Shown piece by piece: positions 1 to 8,645 of a DNA stretch of 64,000 nucleotides. Origin of the DNA: Marinobacterium arenosum. Lineage in GTDB: Bacteria > Pseudomonadota > Gammaproteobacteria > Pseudomonadales > Balneatricaceae. Every line of letters begins with the position of its first letter. Position 1 is the stretch's first letter. The DNA lies in NCBI RefSeq assembly GCF_019795155.1, contig NZ_JAILYN010000017.1, positions 1 to 64,000 of the forward strand, written 5' to 3'. Below the pieces are notes generated by a model that worked only from the letters and a program-made list of their open reading frames with translations, did not search any database and had not been told where the DNA came from. A program made the translations under genes and the position numbers.

Positions 1-369
1 CATGATGTGCTCACGAATGCTCTGATAGCTGTTGCCGAGCGCGAACAGGGAGAGGATCTTGCCCTCCATCTCATCAGTCAACCGGGTCTGATACTTCTTG
101 ACCGTCTGGGGTTCGAACGAGCCGTTGCGGTCTCTCGGTGTCTCCAGCTCAAATTCGCCGGACGCCGTTTTGACGGTCTTTTTGGAGGTGCCGTTCTTGC
201 GGTTGGTCGAGGCGTCATTGGTCAGATGCTCGTCCAGCTCCGCGCCCAGTGCCGCTTCGGTGATCTGTTTGATCAGCGGTGTGAGCAAGCCATCCTTGCC
301 ATTGAGACTCTGACCGGCCTGAAGTGCTTTGGCAAACGCCTGGATATCGATTTCGTACTTATCAGCCAT
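1..369 (-). mobile_element. IS256-family (mutator type) transposase, N-terminal part, cut by window edge
   Basis: Reading the minus strand from an ATG at 369 gives 123 codons that stay open to the window edge. The protein begins MADKYEIDIQAFAKAL and contains LTPLIKQITEAALGAELDEHL, a run of basic residues, then ETPRDRNGSFEPQTV and a segment ending LSLFALGNSYQSIREHIM. This is the N-terminal pattern of IS256/mutator DDE transposases, which cut and paste insertion sequences; the catalytic DDE residues lie in the missing C-terminal two thirds. The AT-rich DNA just upstream fits an insertion site. I cannot tell whether the full gene is intact. Confidence 0.85.
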
Positions 370-371
370 GA

Positions 372-430
372 TGTGTCGCTCCCTTTTTCAGTCAAGTGTA
401 GGAAACGACACAGAACTCTGAACACTACCG
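372..430. repeat. probable terminal region of the IS256-type element
   Basis: Between the transposase start and about 430 lies a short non-coding stretch with a 7-bp inverted repeat (TGTGTCG at 372-378, CGACACA at 406-412). IS256-family elements carry terminal inverted repeats a few tens of bases outside the transposase start, so the element end should be near 405-430. The partner end is outside the window, so neither the repeat nor the target duplication can be confirmed. Confidence 0.35.
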
Positions 431-848
431 GCGCCTGACAGTACGTTATTCCGGCTTATTTTTATTGTTCCAGACGTACATTCGGGATTGTCAGTATCAC
501 TATACGACCAGCTTCTTAAACCTCATTGTTATTTTTATTCGAGGCACTGGTAAGCTCTTTGATCCACAGCCTGTTGTTATTTTTATTACTGGCCGAGTCG
601 ACAGAGCTGTCTTTTGTTGTTGTTCGCTTTATATAAAGCAGACCGCGTGCCAGAAATCATAACCCATTGTTTTAAAAGAATTTTAAAGTTACAACCTCCG
701 ACAAGCACCGCAACTGCGCACCGAAATGCAACAGACTGTTACCCAGTTGCACAGTTCCGGGCCCCACATTTGGGTAGTTAGGTAACACCTACCCAAAGTT
801 ACCTTCCGGCCAAGTGTTACCTGCCAGAGCCCGGCAGCCACTCACCGA
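431..848. other. gene-free AT-rich stretch between IS element and rnz
   Basis: No convincing gene is seen. The stretch is clearly more AT-rich than the flanking genes up to about 690. Three copies of TTATTTTTATT occur at 456-466, 529-539 and 577-587; the last two are part of the longer repeat TGTTATTTTTATT. From 738 to 821 the motif GTTACC (or its complement) occurs four times, around a 9-bp inverted repeat. A short open frame at 465-662 has no ribosome binding site or recognisable sequence. Confidence 0.5.
769..797. repeat. 9-bp inverted repeat in a GTTACC-rich cluster
   Basis: TTTGGGTAG at 769-777 is followed after 11 bases by its exact reverse complement CTACCCAAA at 789-797. GTTACC or GGTAAC occurs at 738-743, 781-786, 798-803 and 816-821 around it. 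There is no T-tract, so it does not look like an intrinsic terminator. It lies 50 bases past the rnz stop codon. An operator or a remnant of a small mobile element are both possible. Confidence 0.5.
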
Positions 849-1832
849 TCAATCCGGCCAACGCAGGTTTTCGCGCAGCAGCTGGCCATCCGGCGTCAGC
901 CGAAAACGGTCGAAATCCCTCGCCAACCAGAGATCACCCCGGTAGCAAGCTCTCGCCTCCAGACTGACCTCGTCGATCGAGCGGTCGTTCGCCTTGACCA
1001 AGGCGAATTGATAGCGCGGGCTGAAGTGGGTCAGGATCAGGTGCGCCAGGCCAACCTGCTCGGCAAACTCCGCCACCCGTCGGGCACTGCTGTGCTGCGG
1101 CCCGTCACCGATCTGTTGCAGCACCTCGTCGGTGTAGGTGGCTTCATGCACCAGCAGTTCGGCAGCGGCACAGGCCTCGGCCAGCAGTTCCGGCCGATCA
1201 TTATCACCGCCGATCACCACCGACTGTGGCATGCGGGCCGGTACGGTAAAGTCGGTACTACGCAGCTGTCGGCCATCGGCCAGCCGGACATCCCTGCCTT
1301 GCTGGAGTTCGCCGTAGTGCGGGCCGGATTCGACGCCCTCGGCCTGCAGCTTATCCACCAGCAGCCGATTGCCGATATCCGCCTCGAGGAAACGGTAAGC
1401 CCAGCTCGGCACCCGGTGACTGAGCGGATGAGCGCTGATTTCGAAGCCGGCCAGCTTAAGGCTGTCCAGCCCGGCCACATCGATAAACTGCAGTGGATAG
1501 TCGATACGCAGCGCGGTAAAACGGATCACTGCCTGCAGGTAATCCCAGACCGCCGCCGGCCCCACCAGCGTCAGCGGCGCAGTACGGCCGTTCAGCTGGC
1601 AGGAGGCCAGCAACCCCGGCAGGCCGTAACAGTGGTCACCATGAATATGGGTAATCAGCACCCCCGCCAGCTTCTGCGGCGACAGCGGGGTATACAGCAA
1701 CTGGTGCTGGGTCGCCTCGCCACAATCCACCAGCAACCAGGCGCGACCACGTTCCGACTGCACGGCAGTGGCGCTGACATTACGGCTGCGGCTCGGCGCT
1801 CCCGATGAGGTACCCAGAAAGGTGATATACAT
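849..1832 (-). CDS. rnz: ribonuclease Z / RNase BN (tRNA 3' processing endonuclease)
   Basis: A 327-residue metallo-beta-lactamase-fold nuclease, the usual length for bacterial RNase Z (about 305-330). The N-terminus MYITFLGTSSGAPS is the family signature and the zinc-binding motif HIHGDH sits at residues 62-67, followed by CYGLPG; a further ligand region LTHFSPRY lies near the C-terminus. The enzyme trims 3' trailers from tRNA precursors that lack encoded CCA and also degrades some RNAs. I chose the ATG at 1832 because the longer open frame to 1943 would begin inside hypF and precede the conserved start. No strong Shine-Dalgarno is visible. It lies 67 bp downstream of hypF on the same strand and may be co-transcribed. 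Confidence 0.93.
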   Translation of the reverse strand: MYITFLGTSSGAPSRSRNVSATAVQSERGRAWLLVDCGEATQHQLLYTPLSPQKLAGVLITHIHGDHCYGLPGLLASCQLNGRTAPLTLVGPAAVWDYLQAVIRFTALRIDYPLQFIDVAGLDSLKLAGFEISAHPLSHRVPSWAYRFLEADIGNRLLVDKLQAEGVESGPHYGELQQGRDVRLADGRQLRSTDFTVPARMPQSVVIGGDNDRPELLAEACAAAELLVHEATYTDEVLQQIGDGPQHSSARRVAEFAEQVGLAHLILTHFSPRYQFALVKANDRSIDEVSLEARACYRGDLWLARDFDRFRLTPDGQLLRENLRWPD

Positions 1833-1899
1833 GGCGTTGTCTTTTTCAGTAATTAACTTTTGACGGTAATTTATTAACAGTCGCTCGCCGAGCGAGCTG

Positions 1900-4245
1900 C
1901 TACGGCAGAGCCAGGGCTTCTCTTGCAGGAGGGGCATCGCCAAGCAACCACGCCGCCGCTACCAGTGCCTGGCCAAAGGCCAGCCCGCCATCATTGGCCG
2001 GCACCTTGGCGTGAGCAAGCACTTGCATGCCCATCCCCTGCAAGCCGGTCTCCAGCCCCTGCAGCAGCTGTTGGTTCTGGAAGACACCGCCGGTCAGCAC
2101 CACGGTACTGAATGGATGCTGGGCAGCCAAGCGGTCCACCAGCGCCAGCAGAGCATCACTGAAGCCGCGATGGAACGCCCGCGCGATCTCCGCCGGCGCT
2201 CGCCCCGCCTTTTGGTCATCGAACAGCACCCGCCACATTGGCGCGGGGTCAAGCAGCCAACGCCCCTCTCCCTGCTCAAGCCCAAACGGATAAGCCGCCA
2301 CCTCATCGCCACAACGCCGGCTCAACGCTTCCAGCTCGATCGCCGCCTGTCCCTCGTAGCTGATCCGCTCGAAGCTACAAGCCAGCGCCGCCGCCACGGC
2401 ATCAAACAGCCGCCCCGCCGAGCTGGACAAGGGCGCATTCAACCCCTTGTCCAGCATCGCCCGCAGGGTTGGCAAGGGCTTACCTGCAAAGCCGGGCCAG
2501 AGTTGCTGCAGCAGCCGCTCATCGAGTTCCGGCAATGACCGCAGCAAGTGAGCGAACAGGTTGCGCCAGGGCTCCCGGATCGCCTGCCCACCACCGGGTA
2601 AGGCCACCGGCGCCAGCGAGCCCAGACGCCGGAAATCACGATACTCGGCCAGCAGCAGCTCACCGCCCCAGAGGCTACCGTCCTCGCCGTAGCCGGTACC
2701 GTCCAGGCAGAGCGCCAACACCGGCGCCCCCGCCAGCGGATAGCCGTGTTCACCCAGGCAAGCAGCCAGATGAGCATGGTGGTGCTGTACCTGCAGCCTG
2801 CCGATCCCCTGCACCTCCTGGCAGTTCGCGGCGTATTTGCTGGACAGGTATTCCGGGTGCAGATCGCTGACCAACCACTGCGGCCGGTGCTGGTACAGCT
2901 GCCGGTACAGGCCGATGGTATGCTCGTACTCGGCGTAGGTGCGGGCGTCCTCCAGATCACCCAGGTGCTGAGAGAGGACCGCCTGACCGCGCTGCAGCAG
3001 GCAGAGGGTGCTCTTCAGTTCGCCGCCCAGTGCCAGCAGCTCCGGCGCCTGTTCAAAGCCGGCCGGCAGCGGCAACGGCTGCGGTGCATAGCCGCGCGCC
3101 CGGCGTAACAACCGCAGGCTGTCCACCTCCTGGCGCACCACCGAATCGTCGACCCGATTGACGATCGCCCGGTCGTGCAGCAGCAGGATATCGGCGATAC
3201 CGGCCAGCTGCTGGCGGGCTTCGTCGTTGCTGATCGCCGGCGGCTGGCCACTGCGGTTGCCGCTGGTCATCACCAGTGGCGAGTCGAAGGATTCCAGCAG
3301 CAGGTGGTGCAACGGGGTATTCGGCAGCATCAGACCAAGCTGGTACTGCCCCGGCGCTACATTCGGCGACAGGGTCAGCTCATTGTCCTGCCGATCCAGC
3401 AGCACAATCGGCGCCGCCGAACCGGCAAGCACCTTGTCCGCCGCCGGACTGCGGCGAGCATAACGGCCCTGCACCTCAAGATCGCGTACCATCAGGGCAA
3501 ACGGCTTGGCCGGCCGCTGCTTGCGCCGGCGTAGCTCTCGAACGGCGGCATCGTTGGTCGCATCGCAGGCCAGGTGGAAACCGCCCAGCCCTTTCAGCGC
3601 CAAAACCTTGCCGGCCCGCAGCTGCCCGGCCAGCCAGTGAAACAGCTCACCAGACGGCGCAAGCCGATTGCCGGCGCCATCCTCCAACCAGCACTGCGGG
3701 CCGCACTGCGGGCAGGCGTTGGGCTGGGCATGGAAGCGGCGATCGGCGGGATCGTCGTACTCGGCCTGGCAGCGGTCGCACTGCTTGAATGCCTTCATGC
3801 TGGTATGAACGCGGTCATAGGGGATCGCTTCGATGATCGACAGCCGCGGCCCGCAATGAGTGCAGTTGATGAACGGATAGCGGTAGCGGCGGTCGCCAGC
3901 GTCAAACAGCTCGGCCAGGCAGGCCGGACAGCTGGCCGCATCGGGCACACAACCGGTGGCAACTTCGCCCTGTTCACTGGCCACAATGGAAAAATCTGCC
4001 GGTACCGGCGCCTCGAACGGCGTGCTGGTGACCGCCTCTATATGCGCCAGCGGCGGGCAATCCGCTTGCAGCCGCTCGGTAAACCGGTCCAGCTGGCGCT
4101 CGTTGCACCAGAGCTCGATCAGCACGCCGGCGCTGTCGTTGCGCACCCGGCCGTGAAGGCCCACCTCGTTCGCCAGCCGCCAGACAAACGGCCGGAAGCC
4201 GACCCCCTGTACCAATCCCTTTACCCGAATCCGATATGCGCCCAA
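1900..4245 (-). CDS. hypF: [NiFe] hydrogenase maturation carbamoyltransferase HypF
   Basis: A 781-residue four-domain protein. Residues 4-90 form an acylphosphatase domain (RVKGLVQGVGFRPFVW). Two zinc-finger units with CPAC, CTHC, CDRC and CPQC pairs follow at about 100-185. A YrdC-like domain (about 195-380) precedes a Kae1/TobZ-like domain with HHHAHLAACLGE and CLDGTGYGEDG. HypF makes thiocarbamate on HypE from carbamoyl phosphate and ATP, supplying the cyanide ligands of the NiFe centre. The start is TTG at 4245: an in-frame stop lies five codons upstream, so no ATG is available. It stands apart from other hyp or hydrogenase genes in this window, which is uncommon. Confidence 0.96.
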   Translation of the reverse strand: MGAYRIRVKGLVQGVGFRPFVWRLANEVGLHGRVRNDSAGVLIELWCNERQLDRFTERLQADCPPLAHIEAVTSTPFEAPVPADFSIVASEQGEVATGCVPDAASCPACLAELFDAGDRRYRYPFINCTHCGPRLSIIEAIPYDRVHTSMKAFKQCDRCQAEYDDPADRRFHAQPNACPQCGPQCWLEDGAGNRLAPSGELFHWLAGQLRAGKVLALKGLGGFHLACDATNDAAVRELRRRKQRPAKPFALMVRDLEVQGRYARRSPAADKVLAGSAAPIVLLDRQDNELTLSPNVAPGQYQLGLMLPNTPLHHLLLESFDSPLVMTSGNRSGQPPAISNDEARQQLAGIADILLLHDRAIVNRVDDSVVRQEVDSLRLLRRARGYAPQPLPLPAGFEQAPELLALGGELKSTLCLLQRGQAVLSQHLGDLEDARTYAEYEHTIGLYRQLYQHRPQWLVSDLHPEYLSSKYAANCQEVQGIGRLQVQHHHAHLAACLGEHGYPLAGAPVLALCLDGTGYGEDGSLWGGELLLAEYRDFRRLGSLAPVALPGGGQAIREPWRNLFAHLLRSLPELDERLLQQLWPGFAGKPLPTLRAMLDKGLNAPLSSSAGRLFDAVAAALACSFERISYEGQAAIELEALSRRCGDEVAAYPFGLEQGEGRWLLDPAPMWRVLFDDQKAGRAPAEIARAFHRGFSDALLALVDRLAAQHPFSTVVLTGGVFQNQQLLQGLETGLQGMGMQVLAHAKVPANDGGLAFGQALVAAAWLLGDAPPAREALALP

Positions 4246-4317
4246 GCCGTTGCCCCGCTATCTGTTACTTAGCGCATGTTACACTCAATGAAAGTAGGAA
4301 AAAGTGGCGATTCGCCG

Positions 4318-4671
4318 ATGCAGATAATTCTAGAGACACTGGCCGCCCTGCAAGTCCAGGTGCGCCGTTGGCTGGAAGACCCGGAGCGGGTACCCTCGCA
4401 GCAGGAGATCGAAGCCCTGCGGCAAGTTATCCATTCGCTGCTGCATTATCCGCTGGCGATCGAAACACCGGACAATCTGGTACGGGTGGCATTGATCGAC
4501 TACGAACAACAGGGCGAATTGGCGAATTGCTCGCCGGAGGTACTCGCCAAGCTGGGTTCGCTGCGCGACCGGCTGCAGGCGTTCGATCGCGAGCTGGTGC
4601 GTTTTGCTGAGAATATCGAGCAGCTGCAAAAAGCGATAAAGCAGGCACAGGACCGAAATGAGCTGAACTGA
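4318..4671 (+). CDS. conserved small protein of unknown function, coiled-coil C-terminus
   Basis: I do not recognise this family. From the ATG at 4318 the protein has 117 residues and is mainly helical; the last 40 residues have a heptad-like pattern (RDRLQAFDRELVRFAENIEQLQKAIKQ) that suggests a coiled coil. There is no signal peptide or membrane segment. Upstream in-frame ATGs exist at 4276 and 4288, and none of the three has a clear ribosome binding site, so the start is uncertain. It is divergent from hypF and convergent with the diguanylate cyclase, with 12 bases between the two stop codons. Codon use matches its neighbours, which supports a real gene. Confidence 0.65.
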   Translation: MQIILETLAALQVQVRRWLEDPERVPSQQEIEALRQVIHSLLHYPLAIETPDNLVRVALIDYEQQGELANCSPEVLAKLGSLRDRLQAFDRELVRFAENIEQLQKAIKQAQDRNELN

Positions 4672-4683
4672 ACGACGCCAATC

Positions 4684-6237
4684 TCAAGCCTCAGCCGTTT
4701 CGTCCACTGCCGGCTCGGCGGTAGGACCGTAAAACTCGAAACCGCCCCGTTCGCCACGCTTGACTCTATACATCGCCTGGTCGGCTTTACTCAGCAGCTG
4801 TTCGGCGCTATCTCCCGGGCTGTACAGCGTGATGCCGACACTGATCGACGGCGTCAATGTCAGGCTTTCATTGACCTGGAAACTCTCCGACACCACATCC
4901 AGCAGACGCTCGGCGATCCCCTCCGCCCGGTCCTGCCGTTCCACCCCCGGTAGCAGGACCGTGAACTCATCGCCGGCCAGTCGACAAACCTGCAGCCCGG
5001 CTCGAGTCAGGCATTGTTGCATCCGTGAGGCGACCTTGCTCAGGTAGAGATCGCCCACCCGGTGACCATACTCGTCATTAACGCCTTTCAGGCGATCGAC
5101 ATCGATAAAGAACACCGCGAAACCACGCTGGCGCCGCTGCGCCAGCTCAATGGTTTCCTCCAGCAACTGGTCGAAGTACATCCGGTTGGGCAAGCCGGTC
5201 AGCGAATCGCGGTAGGCCAACGTCTTGATCCGTTCAGACGCCTGCTGGAATCGGCTCAACATCCGGTGGTACTCGTCATGCAACAGCTTCCACTCCGCCT
5301 TGAAGCGGAAGCCAGCCGCCTGGCCGGGATGATCCGGTTCAGCCCGCTGCATCACATCATCCACCAGCGCCTGCAGTGGGCGCGCCACATAACGGAACAG
5401 CAGCAACAGCAGCACCAGCAGAAATCCAGCGGTTACCAGCAGCAGACCGATCAGACTGAAGCCAATCACCTCCTTGCCCTTGGCGGTGATATCCCGCGGT
5501 GTAACGATCTGCACCCGCAGTGCCGGCTCACCATCCAGCCCGGTCAGCGTCTTGGCAGTTACCCGCCGGGTATCATCCTGGTAGCTCCCGCCCTCAGTCT
5601 CCGCCAATGGCAATATGCTGATATCGGCCTGTTGCCGCGCGGCCAGCCGGGCGATATAGGCTGGATCGACATGAAGCCCCATCACCATCCAGCCGGCCAC
5701 ATCGACCGGGTTGTTGTGATCGACCACCGGTCCGCTACCGATCAACGCCGCGCCCCGTTCGGTGCGCACCAGGCCGGTTGAATAGACCGGCTGTGCGAGT
5801 TGCTGCCAGTGGTTGCCGCCGGCGGATGGCTGGCTGAAAAACGGATCGTTGGCGACCGGCTGGCCAGATTCGGGCTCGACCGTCAGCCCCCAGACCAGCT
5901 GTCCCTGGCGGTCATAGATGAACATGAAATCGATATCGATATCGGTGAGCGCCTCTGCCGGCTGCAGGCCCAGATTGTCGACGATGAAACTGTCATTGCG
6001 ACCTTGCAGATAGCGATAGGTATGATCCCACTCAGCCCAGTCGGTAATGAAATTCCTCAGCCGCCGCTGTTCGACGTTAAACGCCGCCTCGACACGGGCT
6101 TCATTCTGCCGCGCATGGTTCAGCTCAAGCTGCTCGAAACCGGGATAGACATAGCTGATCAACACCCAGCCGCTACCGGCCAACCAGGCCAGTGCCAGGC
6201 AGACGAGCAAGATCATTATCTTGCGAATCAGCTGCAT
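4684..6237 (-). CDS. membrane diguanylate cyclase with CHASE4 sensor domain
   Basis: A 517-residue protein: transmembrane helix at about 7-28, a periplasmic CHASE4-type sensor (about 50-250, with ITDWAEWDHTYRYLQ and FMFIYDRQGQLVWG), a second helix at 257-282, a HAMP-like linker and a GGDEF domain from about 340. The catalytic loop reads AGDEF at 421-425, a variant common in active cyclases, and DSLTGLPNR and FFIDVDRLKGVND are intact. Such enzymes make cyclic di-GMP from two GTP, controlling motility and biofilm. The product-inhibition I-site RxxD expected just upstream reads RAGL, so feedback inhibition is probably absent. The sensor ligand cannot be guessed from sequence. Confidence 0.93.
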   Translation of the reverse strand: MQLIRKIMILLVCLALAWLAGSGWVLISYVYPGFEQLELNHARQNEARVEAAFNVEQRRLRNFITDWAEWDHTYRYLQGRNDSFIVDNLGLQPAEALTDIDIDFMFIYDRQGQLVWGLTVEPESGQPVANDPFFSQPSAGGNHWQQLAQPVYSTGLVRTERGAALIGSGPVVDHNNPVDVAGWMVMGLHVDPAYIARLAARQQADISILPLAETEGGSYQDDTRRVTAKTLTGLDGEPALRVQIVTPRDITAKGKEVIGFSLIGLLLVTAGFLLVLLLLLFRYVARPLQALVDDVMQRAEPDHPGQAAGFRFKAEWKLLHDEYHRMLSRFQQASERIKTLAYRDSLTGLPNRMYFDQLLEETIELAQRRQRGFAVFFIDVDRLKGVNDEYGHRVGDLYLSKVASRMQQCLTRAGLQVCRLAGDEFTVLLPGVERQDRAEGIAERLLDVVSESFQVNESLTLTPSISVGITLYSPGDSAEQLLSKADQAMYRVKRGERGGFEFYGPTAEPAVDETAEA

Positions 6238-6644
6238 CGTTGTTGCTGTCTCCTGCTGAAAAAGCGCGCTTCGTCCATGGCCAATTTATCGGCTGCTCCA
6301 AACAGCTTGCCGTTTATCTTAAGCCCGCGTTCGCACGACACTGTGACCTACGGCAAGCAAACTGTCCTTAGGTGACGCCCCGGAAAACACCTTTCATAAC
6401 AGCACCGACACGCTATCCAGGCATACTAAAAAAAGCAACGCTCGGCGTAACGCTGACATCATCACGCGTTGCCGACAACCCGTCAAATCAAACACTCAAA
6501 AAGTCATGTCGACCGTTGAACAGGGCAACCAGAGGAGCCGCTGCCATTTTCCGTTGCTGACTCGCCGGTGATATCGACAGCCTCCCAAACCGATGAACTA
6601 CGCTTTAATTGATGCCCACAGAGATCCCTTCCCGGGAGGCAACA
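6238..6644. other. gene-free gap between the cyclase gene and pncA
   Basis: These 407 bases separate two divergent genes and must contain both promoters, but I could not pick out a convincing pair of -35 and -10 boxes. The only structure I can support is the terminator-like hairpin at 6428-6472 listed separately. A 62-codon open frame at 6372-6560 starts with GTG, lacks a ribosome binding site and resembles nothing I know. Confidence 0.4.
6428..6472 (-). terminator. terminator-like hairpin with T7 tract, no matching gene
   Basis: On the minus strand GCAACGC (6472-6466) pairs with GCGTTGC (6441-6435), followed directly by seven T residues (6434-6428). A second small stem lies in the 24-base loop. 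It points toward the diguanylate cyclase gene, but no minus-strand gene precedes it, so it could end a short untranslated transcript that starts in the pncA promoter region. Confidence 0.4.
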
Positions 6645-7250
6645 ATGCGCGAACAAACAGCGCTGACACCGACTGAAGGCGATGCCCTGATACTGGTCGA
6701 CCTGCAACGGGATTTTCTGCCTGGCGGCAGCCTGGCGGTAGCGGAGGGCGACCGGGTGATTCCGGTGCTGAACCACTATATCGAACGGTTTCAGGCCCAT
6801 GACCTGCCGATATTCGCCACCCGTGACTGGCACCCGGCCAATCACTGTTCGTTCCAGGCCCAGGGCGGCCCCTGGCCACCCCACTGCATCCAGCACAGCG
6901 AAGGCGCCAGTTGGGCACCGGGGCTGGCACTGCCGGCGGCTGCCAGGATCATCTCCAAGGCCGATAGCCCGGCACAGGACGCCTACTCGGGCTTCCAGCA
7001 GACCGACCTGGCCCACCAGCTGCGTCAACGCGGCTGCAAACGACTGCTGATCGGCGGTCTGGCCACCGACTACTGCGTACTCAATACGGTGCTGGATGCG
7101 CTAAAGGAGGGCTTCGAGGTGCTGCTGTTAACCGATGGGATCCGCGCGGTGAATGTCCAACCGGACGATGGCGCCAGGGCGATCGAACGGATGCAGACAG
7201 CCGGCGCCCGACCGATCGAGCTGACGGACCTGAACAATGCAACCCCATGA
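6645..7250 (+). CDS. pncA: nicotinamidase (nicotinamide deamidase)
   Basis: A 201-residue isochorismatase-fold hydrolase. The catalytic triad is visible as D19 (in LVDLQRDF), K105 (ISKADS) and C144 (ATDYCV); the metal site D61-W-H63-x3-H67 is also present. It deaminates nicotinamide to nicotinate in NAD salvage. I chose the ATG at 6645 because GGGAGG lies 8 bases upstream, whereas the earlier in-frame starts at 6609 and 6612 have none. Its last 14 bases overlap the next gene, nicotinate phosphoribosyltransferase, so the two consecutive salvage steps are translationally coupled. Confidence 0.95.
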   Translation: MREQTALTPTEGDALILVDLQRDFLPGGSLAVAEGDRVIPVLNHYIERFQAHDLPIFATRDWHPANHCSFQAQGGPWPPHCIQHSEGASWAPGLALPAAARIISKADSPAQDAYSGFQQTDLAHQLRQRGCKRLLIGGLATDYCVLNTVLDALKEGFEVLLLTDGIRAVNVQPDDGARAIERMQTAGARPIELTDLNNATP

Positions 7251-8583
7251 GAGCCCGCAGCTGACCGATCTCTATCAGCTGACCATGTTGCAGAGCTATC
7301 TCGACCAGGGGATGGATAGGCCGGCGGTGTTCGAGTTCTTCGTCCGTTCGCTGCCGGCCCGGCGCAACTTCCTGGTCAGCGCCGGCCTGGAGCAGTTGCT
7401 CGATTTCCTGGCCCAGGCCCGCTTCAGCGACGCGGAGTTGGACTACCTGGCCGGCTGCGGTTACTTCCAGCGCAACCTGATCGACTACCTGGCCCGCTTC
7501 CGCTTCAGCGGCGAGGTGTACGCCATCGCCGAAGGCAGCCTATTCTTCGGCAACGAACCGCTATTGCGGGTCTGCGCTCCGCTACCTGAGGCACAACTGA
7601 TCGAAACCCGGCTGATCAACCTGCTGCAGCTACCCACCCTGGTGGCCACCAAGGCCGCCCGCTGCCGACTGGCCGCCGGGCCTGACAAGCTGCTGGTCGA
7701 TTTCGGCCTGCGCCGAGCCCACGGCGCCGAAGCCGGCCTGCTGGCGGCCCGCGCCTGCTACATCGGCGGTTTCGACGGCAGCTCCAACGTACTGGCCGGC
7801 CAGCAGTACGGCCTACCGATCATGGGCACCATGGCGCACTCCTACATCCAGGCGCATGAACAGGAAGCGGACGCCTTCCGCCACTTCGTCAGCAGCCAAC
7901 CGGGCAACCTGGTGCTGCTGATCGACACCTACGATACGGCTCGCGGCGCCGCGCGGGCGGCGGCGCTGGCCGACGAACTGCAACCGCGCGGCCTGAAGGT
8001 CAAGGCGGTGCGGATCGACAGCGGCGAGCTTGACCAGGAAGCGATGCGGGTACGCGAGATATTGGACAAAGCCGGTCACCCGGAGATCGGCATCTTTGCC
8101 AGCAGCAGCATCGACGAGTACCTGATCGAGCAACTCAGCGAACAAGGGGCGCCGATCGACGGTTACGGCATCGGCACCAGCCTGACCACCTCCGAAGACG
8201 CCCCCTTCCTGAACTGCGCCTACAAGCTGCAGGAGTATGCCGGCATTCCGCGGCGCAAGCGCTCCAGCGGCAAGGCGACCTGGCCGGGCGTCAAGCAGCT
8301 GTACCGTCACTACCGGGCGGACGGCAAGCTGGATTATGACCGGCTCTGTTGCGCCGAAGAGACAGACGACAGCGGCCAGCCGCTGCTGCAGCCGGTGATG
8401 CGGGATGGCCGGCGATTGACGCCGGCGGAACCGCTCAGCGCCATCCGCCGGCGGGTCGGCCAGCAGTTGGCCAGCCTGCCCGTTGAGTTGCGCCAACTGA
8501 GCGAGCCGGCCAGTTTCAGATTGGAGATATCGGAGCAGCTACAGCAGCTGGCCCGGCAGACGGACCAGCGCTATGCCGGTTAA
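7237..8583 (+). CDS. pncB: nicotinate phosphoribosyltransferase
   Basis: A 448-residue protein that converts nicotinate, PRPP and ATP to nicotinate mononucleotide, the second step of the Preiss-Handler salvage route. It opens with LTDLYQLTMLQSY, typical of the family, and carries DFGLRRAHG, the catalytic-loop motif GTMAHSYIQAHEQE and the PRPP-site segments VRIDSGEL and GIGTSLTTSEDAP. It overlaps pncA by 14 bp. About 60 bp after its stop lies a heptamer repeat array and then the convergent plsC gene. Confidence 0.94.
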   Translation: MQPHESPQLTDLYQLTMLQSYLDQGMDRPAVFEFFVRSLPARRNFLVSAGLEQLLDFLAQARFSDAELDYLAGCGYFQRNLIDYLARFRFSGEVYAIAEGSLFFGNEPLLRVCAPLPEAQLIETRLINLLQLPTLVATKAARCRLAAGPDKLLVDFGLRRAHGAEAGLLAARACYIGGFDGSSNVLAGQQYGLPIMGTMAHSYIQAHEQEADAFRHFVSSQPGNLVLLIDTYDTARGAARAAALADELQPRGLKVKAVRIDSGELDQEAMRVREILDKAGHPEIGIFASSSIDEYLIEQLSEQGAPIDGYGIGTSLTTSEDAPFLNCAYKLQEYAGIPRRKRSSGKATWPGVKQLYRHYRADGKLDYDRLCCAEETDDSGQPLLQPVMRDGRRLTPAEPLSAIRRRVGQQLASLPVELRQLSEPASFRLEISEQLQQLARQTDQRYAG

Positions 8584-8645
8584 GTGGCAGGGGGCGAGGA
8601 ACGTTCGGAAATCCAGCAGCCCAAACAACGTTCTCTACAGATGAC

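Noticed and set aside
465..662. 65-codon open frame in the gap before rnz
   Set aside because: AT-rich, spans two of the short repeats, no ribosome binding site and no recognisable protein features.
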